From Cellvibrio sp. UBA7661 (GTDB lineage: Bacteria > Pseudomonadota > Gammaproteobacteria > Pseudomonadales > Cellvibrionaceae), in the NCBI GenBank assembly GCA_002483365.1, contig DLHT01000005.1:1-64000 (forward strand): DNA of 64,000 bases. Reading direction: 5' to 3'. Below are positions 1 through 9,599 of the stretch, in pieces. How positions within the stretch are numbered: position 1 is the first letter of the stretch; each line of letters begins with the position of its first letter. The position numbers and the translations under genes were made by a program. Below the pieces are notes generated by a model, which saw only the letters and a program-made list of their open reading frames with translations, was not told the DNA's origin and searched no databases.

Positions 1-25
1 TCCTGCGATTAACAATCAGATATTT

Positions 26-769
26 ATGAAAAACCAACTCAATTTATTTTTTCTCGCGCTCGGATTTTTCAGCCGGATTCCAATGCCGAAGTGGGTGGAA
101 TATTCACCGGAAAAACTCAACCAATCCAGCCGTTACTTAACGCTCGTCGGTTGGTTGTTGGGCGCGCTGGTCGCCGCTGTATTTTGGGGAGCGCAAACGC
201 TTTTTCCTGAAACCATCAGTTTGTGGTTGGCCATGCTATTTAGCCTGTTACTCACCGGTGCATTTCATGAAGACGGATTAGCGGACACTGCCGATGGTTT
301 GGGCGGCGCTTTTGCGCGCGATAAAAAACTCGCAATTATGAAAGACAGCCGCATTGGCACCTATGGCGCTTGTGCACTGTTCATGGCATTGATTGGAAAA
401 TATTTATTACTGATTGAAAATGCCGACATTCTGATCGCGCTGCTTATCGCCTACCCGTTATCGCGTGCAACTGCCGTAAGTCTGATTGCCGATATGCAGT
501 ACGTCACCGATGATGACACCAGTAAAAGCAAGCCCATCGCCACCACACTCGGCAAAACCGATCTCACCATTTTGCTCGTCAGCGCACTGCCGGTGTTTTT
601 GTTGGTGGATCACACCAGCGCAGTGTATTTTCTTGCCTGTTTGTTGCTGGTGCGCACCCTGGCAAAAGTGTATTTAAAAAAACAACTGGGCGGTTACACC
701 GGCGATACCTTAGGTGCTGTGCAACAAATCAGTGAGCTGGTTATTTACGGAGTTTTGCTCGCATCATGA
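26..769 (+). CDS. cobS: Adenosylcobinamide-GDP ribazoletransferase (cobalamin synthase)
   Basis: A 247-residue polytopic membrane protein that joins adenosylcobinamide-GDP to alpha-ribazole (or its phosphate) in the last steps of cobalamin assembly. Length and hydrophobic profile fit CobS. The conserved acidic stretch FHEDGLADTADGLGG near residues 80-94 and KDSRIGTYG near 106-114 are family hallmarks and probably bind metal and nucleotide. The last four bases overlap the start of cobU (ATGA), typical of translational coupling. No strong ribosome site is seen before the ATG. A stop codon at 10-12 may be the end of an upstream gene, of which nothing else is visible, so a riboswitch or promoter for this operon must lie outside the window. 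Confidence 0.93.
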   Translation: MKNQLNLFFLALGFFSRIPMPKWVEYSPEKLNQSSRYLTLVGWLLGALVAAVFWGAQTLFPETISLWLAMLFSLLLTGAFHEDGLADTADGLGGAFARDKKLAIMKDSRIGTYGACALFMALIGKYLLLIENADILIALLIAYPLSRATAVSLIADMQYVTDDDTSKSKPIATTLGKTDLTILLVSALPVFLLVDHTSAVYFLACLLLVRTLAKVYLKKQLGGYTGDTLGAVQQISELVIYGVLLAS

Positions 770-1281
770 TTGAACTCATTCTTGGGGGTGCGCGTTCCGG
801 AAAATCACGCTATGCAGAAGCGCGCGCGCAGGCATCCAACAAATCGGTGTTGTATATCGCCACTGCAACAGCGCTGGACGATGAGATGGCTGCGCGCATT
901 GCGCATCACCAACAACAACGGCCACAACATTGGCAACTGCTTGAATGCCCGTTAACGTTAAGTGAAACGCTTGCACAGGAAGCGCAAAAAGACCAAATCA
1001 TTTTGGTGGATTGCTTAACGCTGTGGCTGAACAATCAGTTGTTTCATTATCCGCATCAAGATTTTTCCACGCTGTACGATGCATTGCTTTCCAGCATCGC
1101 CAATGCAAAAGCCGATATTATTTTTGTCGCCAACGAAGTGGGCTTGGGCATTATTCCATTAGGTGAAATCAGCCGCACATTTGTCGATGAAGCCGGGCGG
1201 TTAAACCAACGCATCGCACAAGCAGCCGACAAGGTATTTTTTATTGCCGCAGGCCTGCCGCTACAACTTAAAGGTGATTAA
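766..1281 (+). CDS. cobU: Adenosylcobinamide kinase / adenosylcobinamide-phosphate guanylyltransferase
   Basis: A 171-residue bifunctional enzyme that phosphorylates adenosylcobinamide and then transfers GMP, giving the substrate for CobS. The P-loop GGARSGKSR lies at residues 7-15. The histidine-rich HHQQQRPQHW segment near residue 47 contains the histidine that is guanylylated in the family. NEVGLGIIP and VDEAGRLNQRIA near the C-terminus are conserved CobU motifs. The gene is translationally coupled to cobS by a 4-base overlap and is followed one base later by the next gene of the pathway. Length is normal (about 170-180 residues in the family). Confidence 0.94.
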   Translation: MIELILGGARSGKSRYAEARAQASNKSVLYIATATALDDEMAARIAHHQQQRPQHWQLLECPLTLSETLAQEAQKDQIILVDCLTLWLNNQLFHYPHQDFSTLYDALLSSIANAKADIIFVANEVGLGIIPLGEISRTFVDEAGRLNQRIAQAADKVFFIAAGLPLQLKGD

Positions 1282-1282
1282 C

Positions 1283-1900
1283 GTGAGCAACCGCATCATC
1301 ACCCTTATACGCCACGGAAAAGTGAATGGCCCCGCCGCGCTTTATGGTGCAACCGATATTCCGTTGAGTGCAACCGGCCACAGCGATTTAACCAGCACAT
1401 TACAACACCTGCATTCGCATAGCCCCATCAATCACCTCATCAGCTCACCGCGAATTCGCTGCCTGCAAGTCGCGCAGGCATTTTCTGCGCAAAATAAAAT
1501 TCCGCTGCACGTTGATGACAACTTTCAGGAAATGGATTTTGGTATTTGGGATGGAGTCCCGTTTGATGAACTGGGCGATGAATGGAACAATATCGAAGCT
1601 TTCTGGCATTCACCTCACAGCATGCACCCACCACAAGGCGAATCCCTCACAGATTTCGCCGCGCGGGTGATTAGCAGCTGGGAATCACTGATGAACAATC
1701 CCAAACCGGGTCACAACGCAATCATTTGCCACGGCGGCGTGATCCGTATCCTCATCGCCCACATACTGCAACTGGATTGGCGCAACCCCGCCCTGTTTAA
1801 ACAATTACAAATCGATTACGCGAGTTGTACGAGAATTGAAATTGGTGATTATGATAAGACGCTGCCGGTGATTAAATGGATTGGTGCACGCTACTCGTAA
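1283..1900 (+). CDS. cobC: Histidine phosphatase family protein, probable alpha-ribazole phosphatase
   Basis: A 205-residue phosphoglycerate-mutase-like phosphatase. The catalytic RHG motif (ITLIRHGKVNG) sits at residues 10-12, and the second histidine is in CHGGVIRIL near the C-terminus. In this position after cobS-cobU it most likely dephosphorylates alpha-ribazole-5'-phosphate or adenosylcobalamin-5'-phosphate. I chose the GTG start at 1283 because an AAAGGTG ribosome site lies 8 bases upstream and it directly follows the cobU stop. A longer reading frame from a TTG at 1244 would overlap cobU by 38 bases and is less likely. The substrate is inferred from context, since the family is broad. 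Confidence 0.82.
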   Translation: MSNRIITLIRHGKVNGPAALYGATDIPLSATGHSDLTSTLQHLHSHSPINHLISSPRIRCLQVAQAFSAQNKIPLHVDDNFQEMDFGIWDGVPFDELGDEWNNIEAFWHSPHSMHPPQGESLTDFAARVISSWESLMNNPKPGHNAIICHGGVIRILIAHILQLDWRNPALFKQLQIDYASCTRIEIGDYDKTLPVIKWIGARYS

Positions 1901-1967
1901 TGCCAATTTTTTAGGCTATCGTCATAAGATCAATCAACAAGCTGCTTTTATTTTTTTTGGAATTTCC

Positions 1968-3404
1968 GTGAATATTCAAGACGACATACCGCAAACCCTA
2001 CCCGACCACAACCAGACGCTGGTGCAACGCACGTTGCAAGAGTGGAAGCAGCTTGCGCTCTTGGGTGCGCCGATTTTTATTGCGCAGCTTGCGCAAATGG
2101 CGAACGGGGTTATTGATACGGTGATGGCGGGTCATGCCAGTGCAGAAGATTTGGCCGGGGTTGGTATAGGGACGAGTATGTGGGTGCCGGTGCTGTTGTT
2201 TTTTGTGGGTGTGTTGGGCGCGCTGCAACCGACGATATCCGGTCACCGTGGTGCCGGGGAATTTCACAAAATTATGCCAGCGGTTTGGCAAGGTATTTAT
2301 ATTGCCATCACCGGAATGGTGTTGATGGTTTTGCTGCTGGTGAATCTTGCCCCTGTACTGACATTGCTGAAACTGGATGCAGCAACCACAGCAATTGCGG
2401 ATGGTTATTTAAGTGCGTTTGCCTGGGGTGTTCCGGCGTTGCTATTACTTACCGCACTGCGTGGCCTTACCGACGGGCTAGGTCACACACGTGTGATCAT
2501 GGTGTTTTCATTAATCAGCACGCTACTGAACCTGCCACTGAATTACGCGTTTATTTATGGGTTTGATTTTGGATTTTTTCTACTGCCAGCGATGGGTGGT
2601 ATTGGTTGTGGTTGGGCAACCAGTATTTCTAACTGGGTGGCGACACTTGCGCTGCTGGTGTATTTAAACCGCAGCAACATTTACAAAAATTTCCATCTGA
2701 TTGGCAATTGGGCATCCCCCAAATGGAATGAGATTAATCGTTTGCTGAAGCTCGGGCTGCCGATTGGGTTTACGCTGTTTATTGAAGTCAGTATGTTTTG
2801 CATGATCGCATTATTTTTGGCACCGCTGGGCGCAACCACGGTTGCAGGCCACCAGATTGTGTTGAACGCGATATCGCTGCTGTTTATGTTGCCCATGAGT
2901 TTGGGCATGGCAATTACTTTGCGCGTGAGTTTTTTGGTAGGCGCGCAAGATACCGATGAAGCGCGTTTGCTTGCACGCAGTTCATTACTTCTCGCGCTGG
3001 GAATTGCGTGTATCAATGCACCGATTTTATTTTTTGGCCGCGATTGGCTTGCCAGCCTTTACACCTCTGACCCCGAGGTACAAAAGGTGGCTGCACAGTT
3101 GTTTATGTTCGGGGCTATTTTCCAAATCGCCGATGTTATTCAAGTGACCATGATCAATGTGCAACGCGGCTATAAAGACACCAAAATCCCGATGTTTATT
3201 ATGCTGATTTCGTTCTGGGGAATTTCACTGCCGTTAGGTTATGCACTGACGTTTAAAGATTGGATTACCAACCCGATTGGCGCTCCGGGGTTCTGGATGG
3301 GATTGACCGTGGGATTAATTTGCGCCGCAATATTACTTACCACTCGGATGTTGCGTTTTAAACCGGCAGCAAGCGATCACTCATCTTTTGTTGACGCTCA
3401 CTAA
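1968..3404 (+). CDS. MATE family multidrug/sodium antiporter
   Basis: A 478-residue inner-membrane protein with about 12 hydrophobic segments in two similar halves, as in NorM-type MATE exporters that expel cationic drugs in exchange for Na+ or H+. The first helix region carries the family pattern APIFIAQLAQMANGVIDTVMAG, and GAPGFWMGLTVG lies near the C-terminus. I placed the start at the GTG at 1968 (VNIQDDIP). The frame extends upstream to 1881 but that would overlap cobC and has no ribosome site. It sits 67 bases behind cobC and could be read through from that operon, but shows no functional link to cobalamin. Substrate unknown. Confidence 0.88.
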   Translation: MNIQDDIPQTLPDHNQTLVQRTLQEWKQLALLGAPIFIAQLAQMANGVIDTVMAGHASAEDLAGVGIGTSMWVPVLLFFVGVLGALQPTISGHRGAGEFHKIMPAVWQGIYIAITGMVLMVLLLVNLAPVLTLLKLDAATTAIADGYLSAFAWGVPALLLLTALRGLTDGLGHTRVIMVFSLISTLLNLPLNYAFIYGFDFGFFLLPAMGGIGCGWATSISNWVATLALLVYLNRSNIYKNFHLIGNWASPKWNEINRLLKLGLPIGFTLFIEVSMFCMIALFLAPLGATTVAGHQIVLNAISLLFMLPMSLGMAITLRVSFLVGAQDTDEARLLARSSLLLALGIACINAPILFFGRDWLASLYTSDPEVQKVAAQLFMFGAIFQIADVIQVTMINVQRGYKDTKIPMFIMLISFWGISLPLGYALTFKDWITNPIGAPGFWMGLTVGLICAAILLTTRMLRFKPAASDHSSFVDAH

Positions 3405-3434
3405 TCTCATGTTGAAGAGCCAAAGGAGACGATT

Positions 3435-3677
3435 ATGATCAGTTGTAACCAGCACGATTACATCGAAATAGTGTGCATGTATCGCTACCCGATCAAACTC
3501 ACACTAATAACTGGCGATACACTGGAAGGAATTGCGCTGGACACCCAGCGCAATGATCACAAGGAAGAATGCTTAAAAATAGACATAACAGGTGTTGAAG
3601 AATTAGTGGTCTTGGAGCACATCAAAACGCTGGAAGTGCTGGTAGAAAATCCTCATCTACAAAAAATCGGCTTCTAA
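3435..3677 (+). CDS. rof: Rof family Rho-binding antiterminator
   Basis: An 80-residue protein matching the Rof (YaeO) family: DYIEIVCMYRYPIKLTL near the N-terminus and the following GDTLEGIALDTQRN are family landmarks. Rof binds transcription termination factor Rho and blocks its RNA site. Expected length for the family is about 80-86 residues. A strong ribosome site AAAGGAG lies 8 bases before the ATG. It is 30 bases behind the MATE gene and convergent with the M2 peptidase gene. The assignment is from remembered family sequence; the antitermination role is family knowledge and not tested here. Confidence 0.85.
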   Translation: MISCNQHDYIEIVCMYRYPIKLTLITGDTLEGIALDTQRNDHKEECLKIDITGVEELVVLEHIKTLEVLVENPHLQKIGF

Positions 3678-3696
3678 TAAGCCACGCTGTTTATCT

Positions 3697-5541
3697 TCAC
3701 CAACCACACGCCTGCCCTTTGTTTTGCTCATCCAACCAAGTTTTGAGCGGCGCAAAATAATCCAGAATGGCAGAGGCATCCATCTCGCGGGTGCCGATGG
3801 ATTCTTCCAATACATCTTGCCAGGGTTTACTTGCACCGGCCGCTAACATCGCCTGCAATTTAGCACCCGCTTCTTTGCTGTTGTAAATCGAACATTCATG
3901 TAAGGGGCCGTTAAAACCCGCTGCATCGCATAAAGCTTTGTGGAATTGGAATTGCAAAATATGGGCGATGAAATAACGGGTGTAAGGCACATTAGCGGCG
4001 ATATGGTATTTTGCGCCCGCATCAAAATCCGTTTCAGTGCGCGGCACCGGTGATTGTATACCTTGATATTGGTTGACTAACTGCCACCAGGCTTGGTTGT
4101 ATTGCTCCGGCTTTACTTTTCCGGAAAACACTTGCCAGCGCCATTGATCAATAATTTTTCCAAAAGGTAAAAAGGCAACTTTATCCAGCGCCATTTTCAT
4201 TTGCTGGTTGATAACTGCTTGCTGATTTTTTTCCACCTTATCGATCAAACCAATTTGCTTTAAATAATCAGGTGTCATGGAAAGCACAATGGTATCGCCT
4301 ATGGCTTCATGGAAACCATCGTTTGCACCGTTTTGAAATAAATAAGGTTTGTCGTTGTAGGCAAGGTAATAATAAATATGACCGAGTTCGTGATGGATGG
4401 TAGTAAATTCCGCTTCCGTCGGCTCTATACATTCTTTAATGCGCACATCGTCTTTTGCATCCATATTCCAGGCACTGGCATGACATACCACTTCGCGGTC
4501 ACGCGGTTTGGTGAGCATGGATTTTTCCCAAAAGCTTTGCGGTAATTCACGCAACCCGAGCGAGGTAAAAAACTGCTCGGCTGTTTTCGTAATCGCTACT
4601 GGATCTTTTTTGCTTTTCACTAACGCCGCTGTCACATCAAGATCACCAACCCCCGGATAGGGCGTCACCAGATCATAAATATTACCCCACTCCTGACTCC
4701 ACATATTACCCAGCAGATGCGCAGGGATGGGTTTATCGAGTGGCACTTTATCGACACCATAATGTTTCGCGAGATCTGTACGCACTTTGCAATGCAAGGA
4801 TTGATACAGCGGCTCTACTTGCGACCAAAGACGCTCTACATCTTTTTCAAAATCGGCAGAGGGCATGTCGTAACCGGATTTCCAGGATGCGCCCAAATCG
4901 CTAAAACCATAAGCCTGCGCGCCTGCGTTAGCAATCTCGATAAAACGCGCGTAATCGTTTTTGTACGCCGGTGAAACGGTTCGCCAACCCGTCCAGGCAT
5001 CCAGTAATTCATCGTAAGTGCGGCTTTTGACCAATACATCGGAAAGCTGGTTTAAATCGCGGCAATCTTGTTTGCCATTGATTGTTTTGCAATATTTTCC
5101 TGCGCCGTAAACACCTTCCATGCTGGTGCCCAATTGCGCAAGCTCTGCGCGTTCCGCTGCTGTATCGGGCGGTAACAATGTTTTACCCAAGGTTAAATTG
5201 GTATACGCCTTGGCGGTAGATGCTGACATGGGTGACTGTTTGAATTCGCGCGCTTCTGCCAACACACCTTTTTCAAATTCCATGTACCGCTCATAGGTTT
5301 TTGCAGCGATTAGCGCAGTATCTTCATTGATGTATGTGACATAGGCCCATTGCGCCGCATTCATTTCGCGGTTCATATCCAGATAGCGCTGATTAACATC
5401 TGCGATGAATGCATCGGCAGATTTTGTAGTGGCTTTATGTTCGCTTTTTGTATCTGCCGATGGCTGGCACGCCGCTAAAAAAACACTTGCTACAAACACC
5501 GCCATCACACGATAGACCATTATTTTTTGTCGTTTATTCAT
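3697..5541 (-). CDS. M2 family peptidyl-dipeptidase (ACE-like) lipoprotein
   Basis: A 614-residue zinc metallopeptidase of the angiotensin-converting-enzyme family, which removes C-terminal dipeptides. The zinc site HELGH is at residues 384-388 and the third ligand is the Glu of HEAIGD (residue 412). The N-terminus MNKRQKIM...VFLAACQP is a lipoprotein signal with the lipobox LAAC, so it is probably anchored in the envelope facing the periplasm. I chose the ATG at 5541. The frame stays open to 5652 but that part overlaps the transporter gene upstream. It lies 32 bases behind the POT peptide transporter on the same strand, an arrangement that suggests peptide trimming in the periplasm followed by uptake. 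Confidence 0.92.
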   Translation of the reverse strand: MNKRQKIMVYRVMAVFVASVFLAACQPSADTKSEHKATTKSADAFIADVNQRYLDMNREMNAAQWAYVTYINEDTALIAAKTYERYMEFEKGVLAEAREFKQSPMSASTAKAYTNLTLGKTLLPPDTAAERAELAQLGTSMEGVYGAGKYCKTINGKQDCRDLNQLSDVLVKSRTYDELLDAWTGWRTVSPAYKNDYARFIEIANAGAQAYGFSDLGASWKSGYDMPSADFEKDVERLWSQVEPLYQSLHCKVRTDLAKHYGVDKVPLDKPIPAHLLGNMWSQEWGNIYDLVTPYPGVGDLDVTAALVKSKKDPVAITKTAEQFFTSLGLRELPQSFWEKSMLTKPRDREVVCHASAWNMDAKDDVRIKECIEPTEAEFTTIHHELGHIYYYLAYNDKPYLFQNGANDGFHEAIGDTIVLSMTPDYLKQIGLIDKVEKNQQAVINQQMKMALDKVAFLPFGKIIDQWRWQVFSGKVKPEQYNQAWWQLVNQYQGIQSPVPRTETDFDAGAKYHIAANVPYTRYFIAHILQFQFHKALCDAAGFNGPLHECSIYNSKEAGAKLQAMLAAGASKPWQDVLEESIGTREMDASAILDYFAPLKTWLDEQNKGQACGW

Positions 5542-5573
5542 CACACAATCTCTATCACAAATTTGGTTTTTAG

Positions 5574-7349
5574 TTAACGAATACCCGCCATACCACGCTT
5601 GAGCAAAGGCGAAACAATCAACAGACAAATACCGGCACCCACGCCCATCCACATCAAGAATTCAAACAATTCGGTATAGGTTGCCAACATGGCAGCAACA
5701 TCGGTTTTATCCGATGGATCAATCGCCGCCCATTTGGATATACGAGTTGCCAGAGTTTCAGATAATGCCGTTGCGACAAACCAAATGCCCATACTCGCGC
5801 TGACCACACGCGGCAGCGATAATTTCGTCACAGCCGATAAACCAATTGGTGAAAGGCACATCTCACCAACACTGTGCAACAAATACGCGAGCACCATCCA
5901 GATAATTGCTACTTTGCCCACTTCATTAGGAAATTGTGCACCTAATACCAACGCCCCAAAACCCAAACCCGAAAACATAATGCCGATGGAAAATTTCACC
6001 GGTGTTGAGGGGTTCATACCACGCGCATCCAACCACGGCCACAAAAATGCCAGAGGAATAGCGAGCAAAATAATGAATGCGGGATTTAATGCAGGAAATT
6101 GGCTGGCGACAATCGTACTGCCAAACACCTCACGATCTAATACGCGGTCGGCAAATAACGTCATGGATGCAGCGGATTGTTCGATCAAAGACCAGAACAC
6201 AATCGCGAAAAGGGTGAGTACCATTAATACCAAAGTACGGGTAAATTCCGCGCTGCGGTGACGTAAAAAGCCGTAGGCTACAAAACCCAACAGGGCCAAC
6301 ATTGCTACATACAAACAATATTCTGTGGCAGTTTCTGATAATTGGATCACCTGATTTTGCGTCATGACATTACCCAAGCCAATGGCAATCACTAACGCGG
6401 CTAATATCATCACCGATTTTTTTGATTCCCAAGGTGCAGAGTGGATCATGGAGTAGGCCAAAATTCCCACAATACCCACCAGCAGAAAAATATTTTGCGT
6501 GATGTGCACAATAGGTTCGCTTTGCACCAACCACCAGATAACCGGAAGCGCACACAAACTGCCCAGATAAATCCACCACTCGCGTTTAATACCCGCGCGC
6601 TTTTCTCTTAACCATTCAGGGCAAGGGGACTCGGTATACTCTTTGATGTAACGCTGGCCGTACATAAATACCAACATCCCAATCACCATACCGATACCAG
6701 CAAGCCCAAAACCGTACTTCCAGCCGTAAGTCTCGCCCAGCCACCCACACAATAAAATAGCGATAAAAGAACCTACGTTGATACCCATATAAAACAAGGT
6801 GAATCCAGAGTCGCGGCGCGGGTCATTCGCTGGATAAAGCTGTCCAACAATCACTGAAATATTCGGTTTTAAAAAACCGACACCCACCACAATCAGCGCA
6901 ATCGCCAAATAAAAAATATTTAACGCCGCCGTATCCTGAATCGTAATGTCATTGGCGAGCACCGTACCGGCAGCCAACACTTCACCGGTTTTCAAGCTAA
7001 GTGATTCAACCAATACCGTACCGGCGGGATAATGCACAGCTTGCTGCCCTTCAAATGCCATTAAGAAATGGCCGATCGATAAAATAACAGCACCCAACAT
7101 TACCGCGCGGCGTGTGCCTAAATAACGGTCGGCGATCAAGCCACCAATTACCGGCGTCGCGTAAACCAAACCGGCGTAAGCACCCAGAATGTCCAGACCG
7201 GCACCGTCGGAAAATAAATGGTATTTAGTGAGATATAACAACAGGAGATATTTCATCCCGTAAAATGAAAACCGCTCCCACATTTCCGTTGCAAAACACA
7301 CATAAAGCCCTTTGGGATGGCCAAGAAAATCATTGTTATTTTTTATCAT
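5574..7349 (-). CDS. POT family proton-dependent oligopeptide transporter
   Basis: A 591-residue MFS-type transporter of the POT/PTR family that imports di- and tripeptides with protons. The N-terminal signature EMWERFSFYGM (E-x-x-E-R-F family motif) is at about residues 22-32, and FYMGINVGSFIA and VGEMCLSPIGLS are the other two POT landmarks. About 12-14 membrane segments are visible, with a longer loop after the fourth. The ATG at 7349 fits the family N-terminus. It is first of a two-gene minus-strand unit with the M2 peptidyl-dipeptidase downstream, which supports a role in peptide scavenging. Confidence 0.93.
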   Translation of the reverse strand: MIKNNNDFLGHPKGLYVCFATEMWERFSFYGMKYLLLLYLTKYHLFSDGAGLDILGAYAGLVYATPVIGGLIADRYLGTRRAVMLGAVILSIGHFLMAFEGQQAVHYPAGTVLVESLSLKTGEVLAAGTVLANDITIQDTAALNIFYLAIALIVVGVGFLKPNISVIVGQLYPANDPRRDSGFTLFYMGINVGSFIAILLCGWLGETYGWKYGFGLAGIGMVIGMLVFMYGQRYIKEYTESPCPEWLREKRAGIKREWWIYLGSLCALPVIWWLVQSEPIVHITQNIFLLVGIVGILAYSMIHSAPWESKKSVMILAALVIAIGLGNVMTQNQVIQLSETATEYCLYVAMLALLGFVAYGFLRHRSAEFTRTLVLMVLTLFAIVFWSLIEQSAASMTLFADRVLDREVFGSTIVASQFPALNPAFIILLAIPLAFLWPWLDARGMNPSTPVKFSIGIMFSGLGFGALVLGAQFPNEVGKVAIIWMVLAYLLHSVGEMCLSPIGLSAVTKLSLPRVVSASMGIWFVATALSETLATRISKWAAIDPSDKTDVAAMLATYTELFEFLMWMGVGAGICLLIVSPLLKRGMAGIR

Positions 7350-7394
7350 TATCTACGCTCACGTTAACTCACATTAATTCATATTAACGATACA

Positions 7395-8180
7395 TCACTG
7401 CACCAATTCAATTAATCCAGCAATAGAGTCCACTATATAATTTGGTCTCACAGGCGATTGCTCTGCGTAGGCTGCACGATATTTTCCGGTGCGCACCAGG
7501 CAACCACGAATACCCATTTGTTGGGCACCACCTACATCGCTGTCAATATCATCGCCCACCATCAGCGCATCCATAGTATCAACACCGGCAGAATTCAACA
7601 CGCGCTTAAAAAAACCGCGATTAGGTTTGCCCATCACTTGCGCCTCTTTATTGCATACATACTCAAGGCCAGCGACAAAAAATCCGATATCGGCCTTGAG
7701 CCCTTCCTCAGTTTGCCAGAAGCGATTTTTATGCAGGGCAATTAATTCTGCACCGGAATGCATCACATTAAACAAACGGTTGATCAGGGTAATATCCCAG
7801 GCATCGCCTATATCACCCAGTACAACATAATCCGGTGTGTATTCGTCCCAGAAAAACTCTGAAAAATCCTGTTTGATACTATCAGCCACCACAGGCCATA
7901 TACGCACCGGCCGCTGCAGTTTTTGTTGCAAACTCAATAATTCGAGCTTTGCCCCAACAGGTGCACTGATCAGCTCATCCTCTTCCAGACTAAAACCCAT
8001 TACCCGTAATTGAGCTACCAATTCGTCCTGTGGTTTGGTCGTAGTGTTGGTGAGAAAACGCAATTGTATACCGCGTTTACGCAATTGCCGTAGGCATTCA
8101 ATCGCGCCGGGAATTGGCTGTTTGCCCACGTACAGGGTTCCATCCAGATCAAGCATAATTAACTCGGGAATTCGTTTCAT
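7395..8180 (-). CDS. HAD-superfamily type IIA phosphatase (NagD/LHPP-like)
   Basis: A 261-residue haloacid-dehalogenase phosphatase. Motif I DLDGTLY carries the nucleophile Asp11 and acid/base Asp13, motif II is FLTNTTTK, the lysine is in MGKPNRGFF and the final acidic motif is GDDIDSD. The C2-type cap between motifs II and III and the overall length fit the NagD / HDHD2 / phospholysine-phosphohistidine phosphatase group. The substrate cannot be read from sequence. The ATG at 8180 is preferred because AAAGGA precedes it by about 9 bases. The gene ends 45 bases before the POT gene begins, all on the minus strand, so it may head the same transcript. Confidence 0.86.
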   Translation of the reverse strand: MKRIPELIMLDLDGTLYVGKQPIPGAIECLRQLRKRGIQLRFLTNTTTKPQDELVAQLRVMGFSLEEDELISAPVGAKLELLSLQQKLQRPVRIWPVVADSIKQDFSEFFWDEYTPDYVVLGDIGDAWDITLINRLFNVMHSGAELIALHKNRFWQTEEGLKADIGFFVAGLEYVCNKEAQVMGKPNRGFFKRVLNSAGVDTMDALMVGDDIDSDVGGAQQMGIRGCLVRTGKYRAAYAEQSPVRPNYIVDSIAGLIELVQ

Positions 8181-8401
8181 AACAATGAATCCTTTATATG
8201 TCCGGATTGAGTTCACCCGCACAAGGGGTTACCAGAAAACTATAGACCTATTCACTCTGGCCCGTTCTCTACGCAGACTACAAAATCAGCGATCACAAAA
8301 CTATTTCCTGAAAAACGCGGCTTACAAACTATGATCCCCCGCAATCACGAGCAATAAACATTCCATCAAATCCCCACACGCCATCCAGTAAATAGCAAGG
8401 A

Positions 8402-8430
8402 TAGGAACAACCTGTAGTACAGCGTATACT
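8402..8430 (+). promoter_or_regulatory. Possible sigma70 promoter for hisC
   Basis: A good -10 hexamer TATACT lies at 8425-8430, 35 bases before the hisC start. The -35 region at 17-base spacing (TAGGAA) is poor, so the call rests mainly on the -10 box and position in the 284-base divergent gap between the HAD gene and hisC. Confidence 0.3.
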
Positions 8431-8464
8431 GCCCGCTCTTTTAAATCACTGCTGAGGAGCGGTC

Positions 8465-9517
8465 ATGTCGAAGTTCTGGAGTCCTGTGGTGCGCGAACTG
8501 GAGCCTTATGTGCCCGGCGAACAACCGCAAATTGATGGGTTAATCAAATTAAATACTAACGAGAGCCCCTACCCGCCCTCGCCTAAAGTGATTGATTTGA
8601 TAACCCATGACGCCATCGACCGATTGCGCCTTTATCCAGATCCCAATTCCAAAAAACTGAAAACGACTATCGCCAATTATTACAAGGTAATGCCCGATCA
8701 GGTGTTTGTAGGCAATGGTTCAGATGAAGTATTGGCTTTGTTATTTATGGCGTTTTTTCAACAGGGAAAACCGCTGTTGTTTCCAGACATCAGCTACAGT
8801 TTTTATCCTGTGTATTGCAAATTATTCGGAATTGAAGAAAAAACCATTCCACTTCGCGATGATTACACCATTGATTTTGCCGATTATCCAACCGACAACG
8901 GCGGCATTATTTTCCCCAACCCTAACGCCCCTACTGCGATTGGTAAACCACTGGCAGAGATAGAAGCATTACTGCAAAAAAACACCGGGTCTGTTGTGGT
9001 GGTAGATGAAGCTTACGTCGATTTTGGTGCAGAAACAGCGATCACGCTGGTTGATAAATACCCCCATTTATTAGTGGTGCAAACGCTATCCAAATCACGT
9101 TCGCTGGCGGGAATGCGCGTCGGATTTGCCGTAGGGAATAAAGACCTGATTGATGCACTTGATCGCGTCAAAAACTCATTCAATTCCTATCCAATAGACC
9201 GCATTGCAGAAGCGGCAACTATTGTTGCATTTGAAGATGAAGTCTACTTCCAATCCTGCCGCGATAAAATTATCACCACGCGCAACTGGACAGTAAGCGA
9301 ACTGGAAAAGTTGGGCTTTAAGGTACTGCCATCGCAAGCAAATTTTGTGTTCGCAGAACCTATTGGAAAGAATGCAGCCGATGTAGCCCAGCACCTGCGC
9401 GATCACAAAATTTTGGTGCGCTATTTTAACAAGCCGCGCATTAACCAATTCCTGCGTATCACTATTGGTACCGATGAACAAATGCAAGCCATGATCGCTG
9501 CCTTGAAGACCTATTGA
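8465..9517 (+). CDS. hisC: Histidinol-phosphate aminotransferase
   Basis: A 350-residue class I/II PLP aminotransferase that converts imidazole acetol phosphate to histidinol phosphate. It opens with the HisC-type LIKLNTNESPYPPSP; the PLP region VDEAYVDFG and the Schiff-base lysine in QTLSKSRSLAGMRVGF (Lys210) are clear. The length matches HisC. GAGGAG 7 bases before the ATG supports the start. It stands alone here: no other his genes are in the window and a terminator follows directly. Close homologues can act on aromatic amino acids, so specificity is likely but not certain. Confidence 0.9.
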   Translation: MSKFWSPVVRELEPYVPGEQPQIDGLIKLNTNESPYPPSPKVIDLITHDAIDRLRLYPDPNSKKLKTTIANYYKVMPDQVFVGNGSDEVLALLFMAFFQQGKPLLFPDISYSFYPVYCKLFGIEEKTIPLRDDYTIDFADYPTDNGGIIFPNPNAPTAIGKPLAEIEALLQKNTGSVVVVDEAYVDFGAETAITLVDKYPHLLVVQTLSKSRSLAGMRVGFAVGNKDLIDALDRVKNSFNSYPIDRIAEAATIVAFEDEVYFQSCRDKIITTRNWTVSELEKLGFKVLPSQANFVFAEPIGKNAADVAQHLRDHKILVRYFNKPRINQFLRITIGTDEQMQAMIAALKTY

Positions 9518-9542
9518 GCGGATAGGTCTACACCAGCAACAT

Positions 9543-9575
9543 AAAAAAAGCCCGGATTCGTAGCCGGGCTTTTTT
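9543..9575. terminator. Bidirectional Rho-independent terminator between hisC and the STAS gene
   Basis: Stem AGCCCGG/CCGGGCT (9549-9555 with 9564-9570) has an 8-base loop, flanked by A-run and T-run, so it can end both hisC (+) and the convergent STAS gene (-). Confidence 0.88.
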
Positions 9576-9599
9576 ATATACGCCAGTATGATAGCCGGC

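Noticed and set aside
5689..6261. A 190-codon plus-strand frame within the POT transporter gene
   Set aside because: Antisense shadow of conserved membrane helices.
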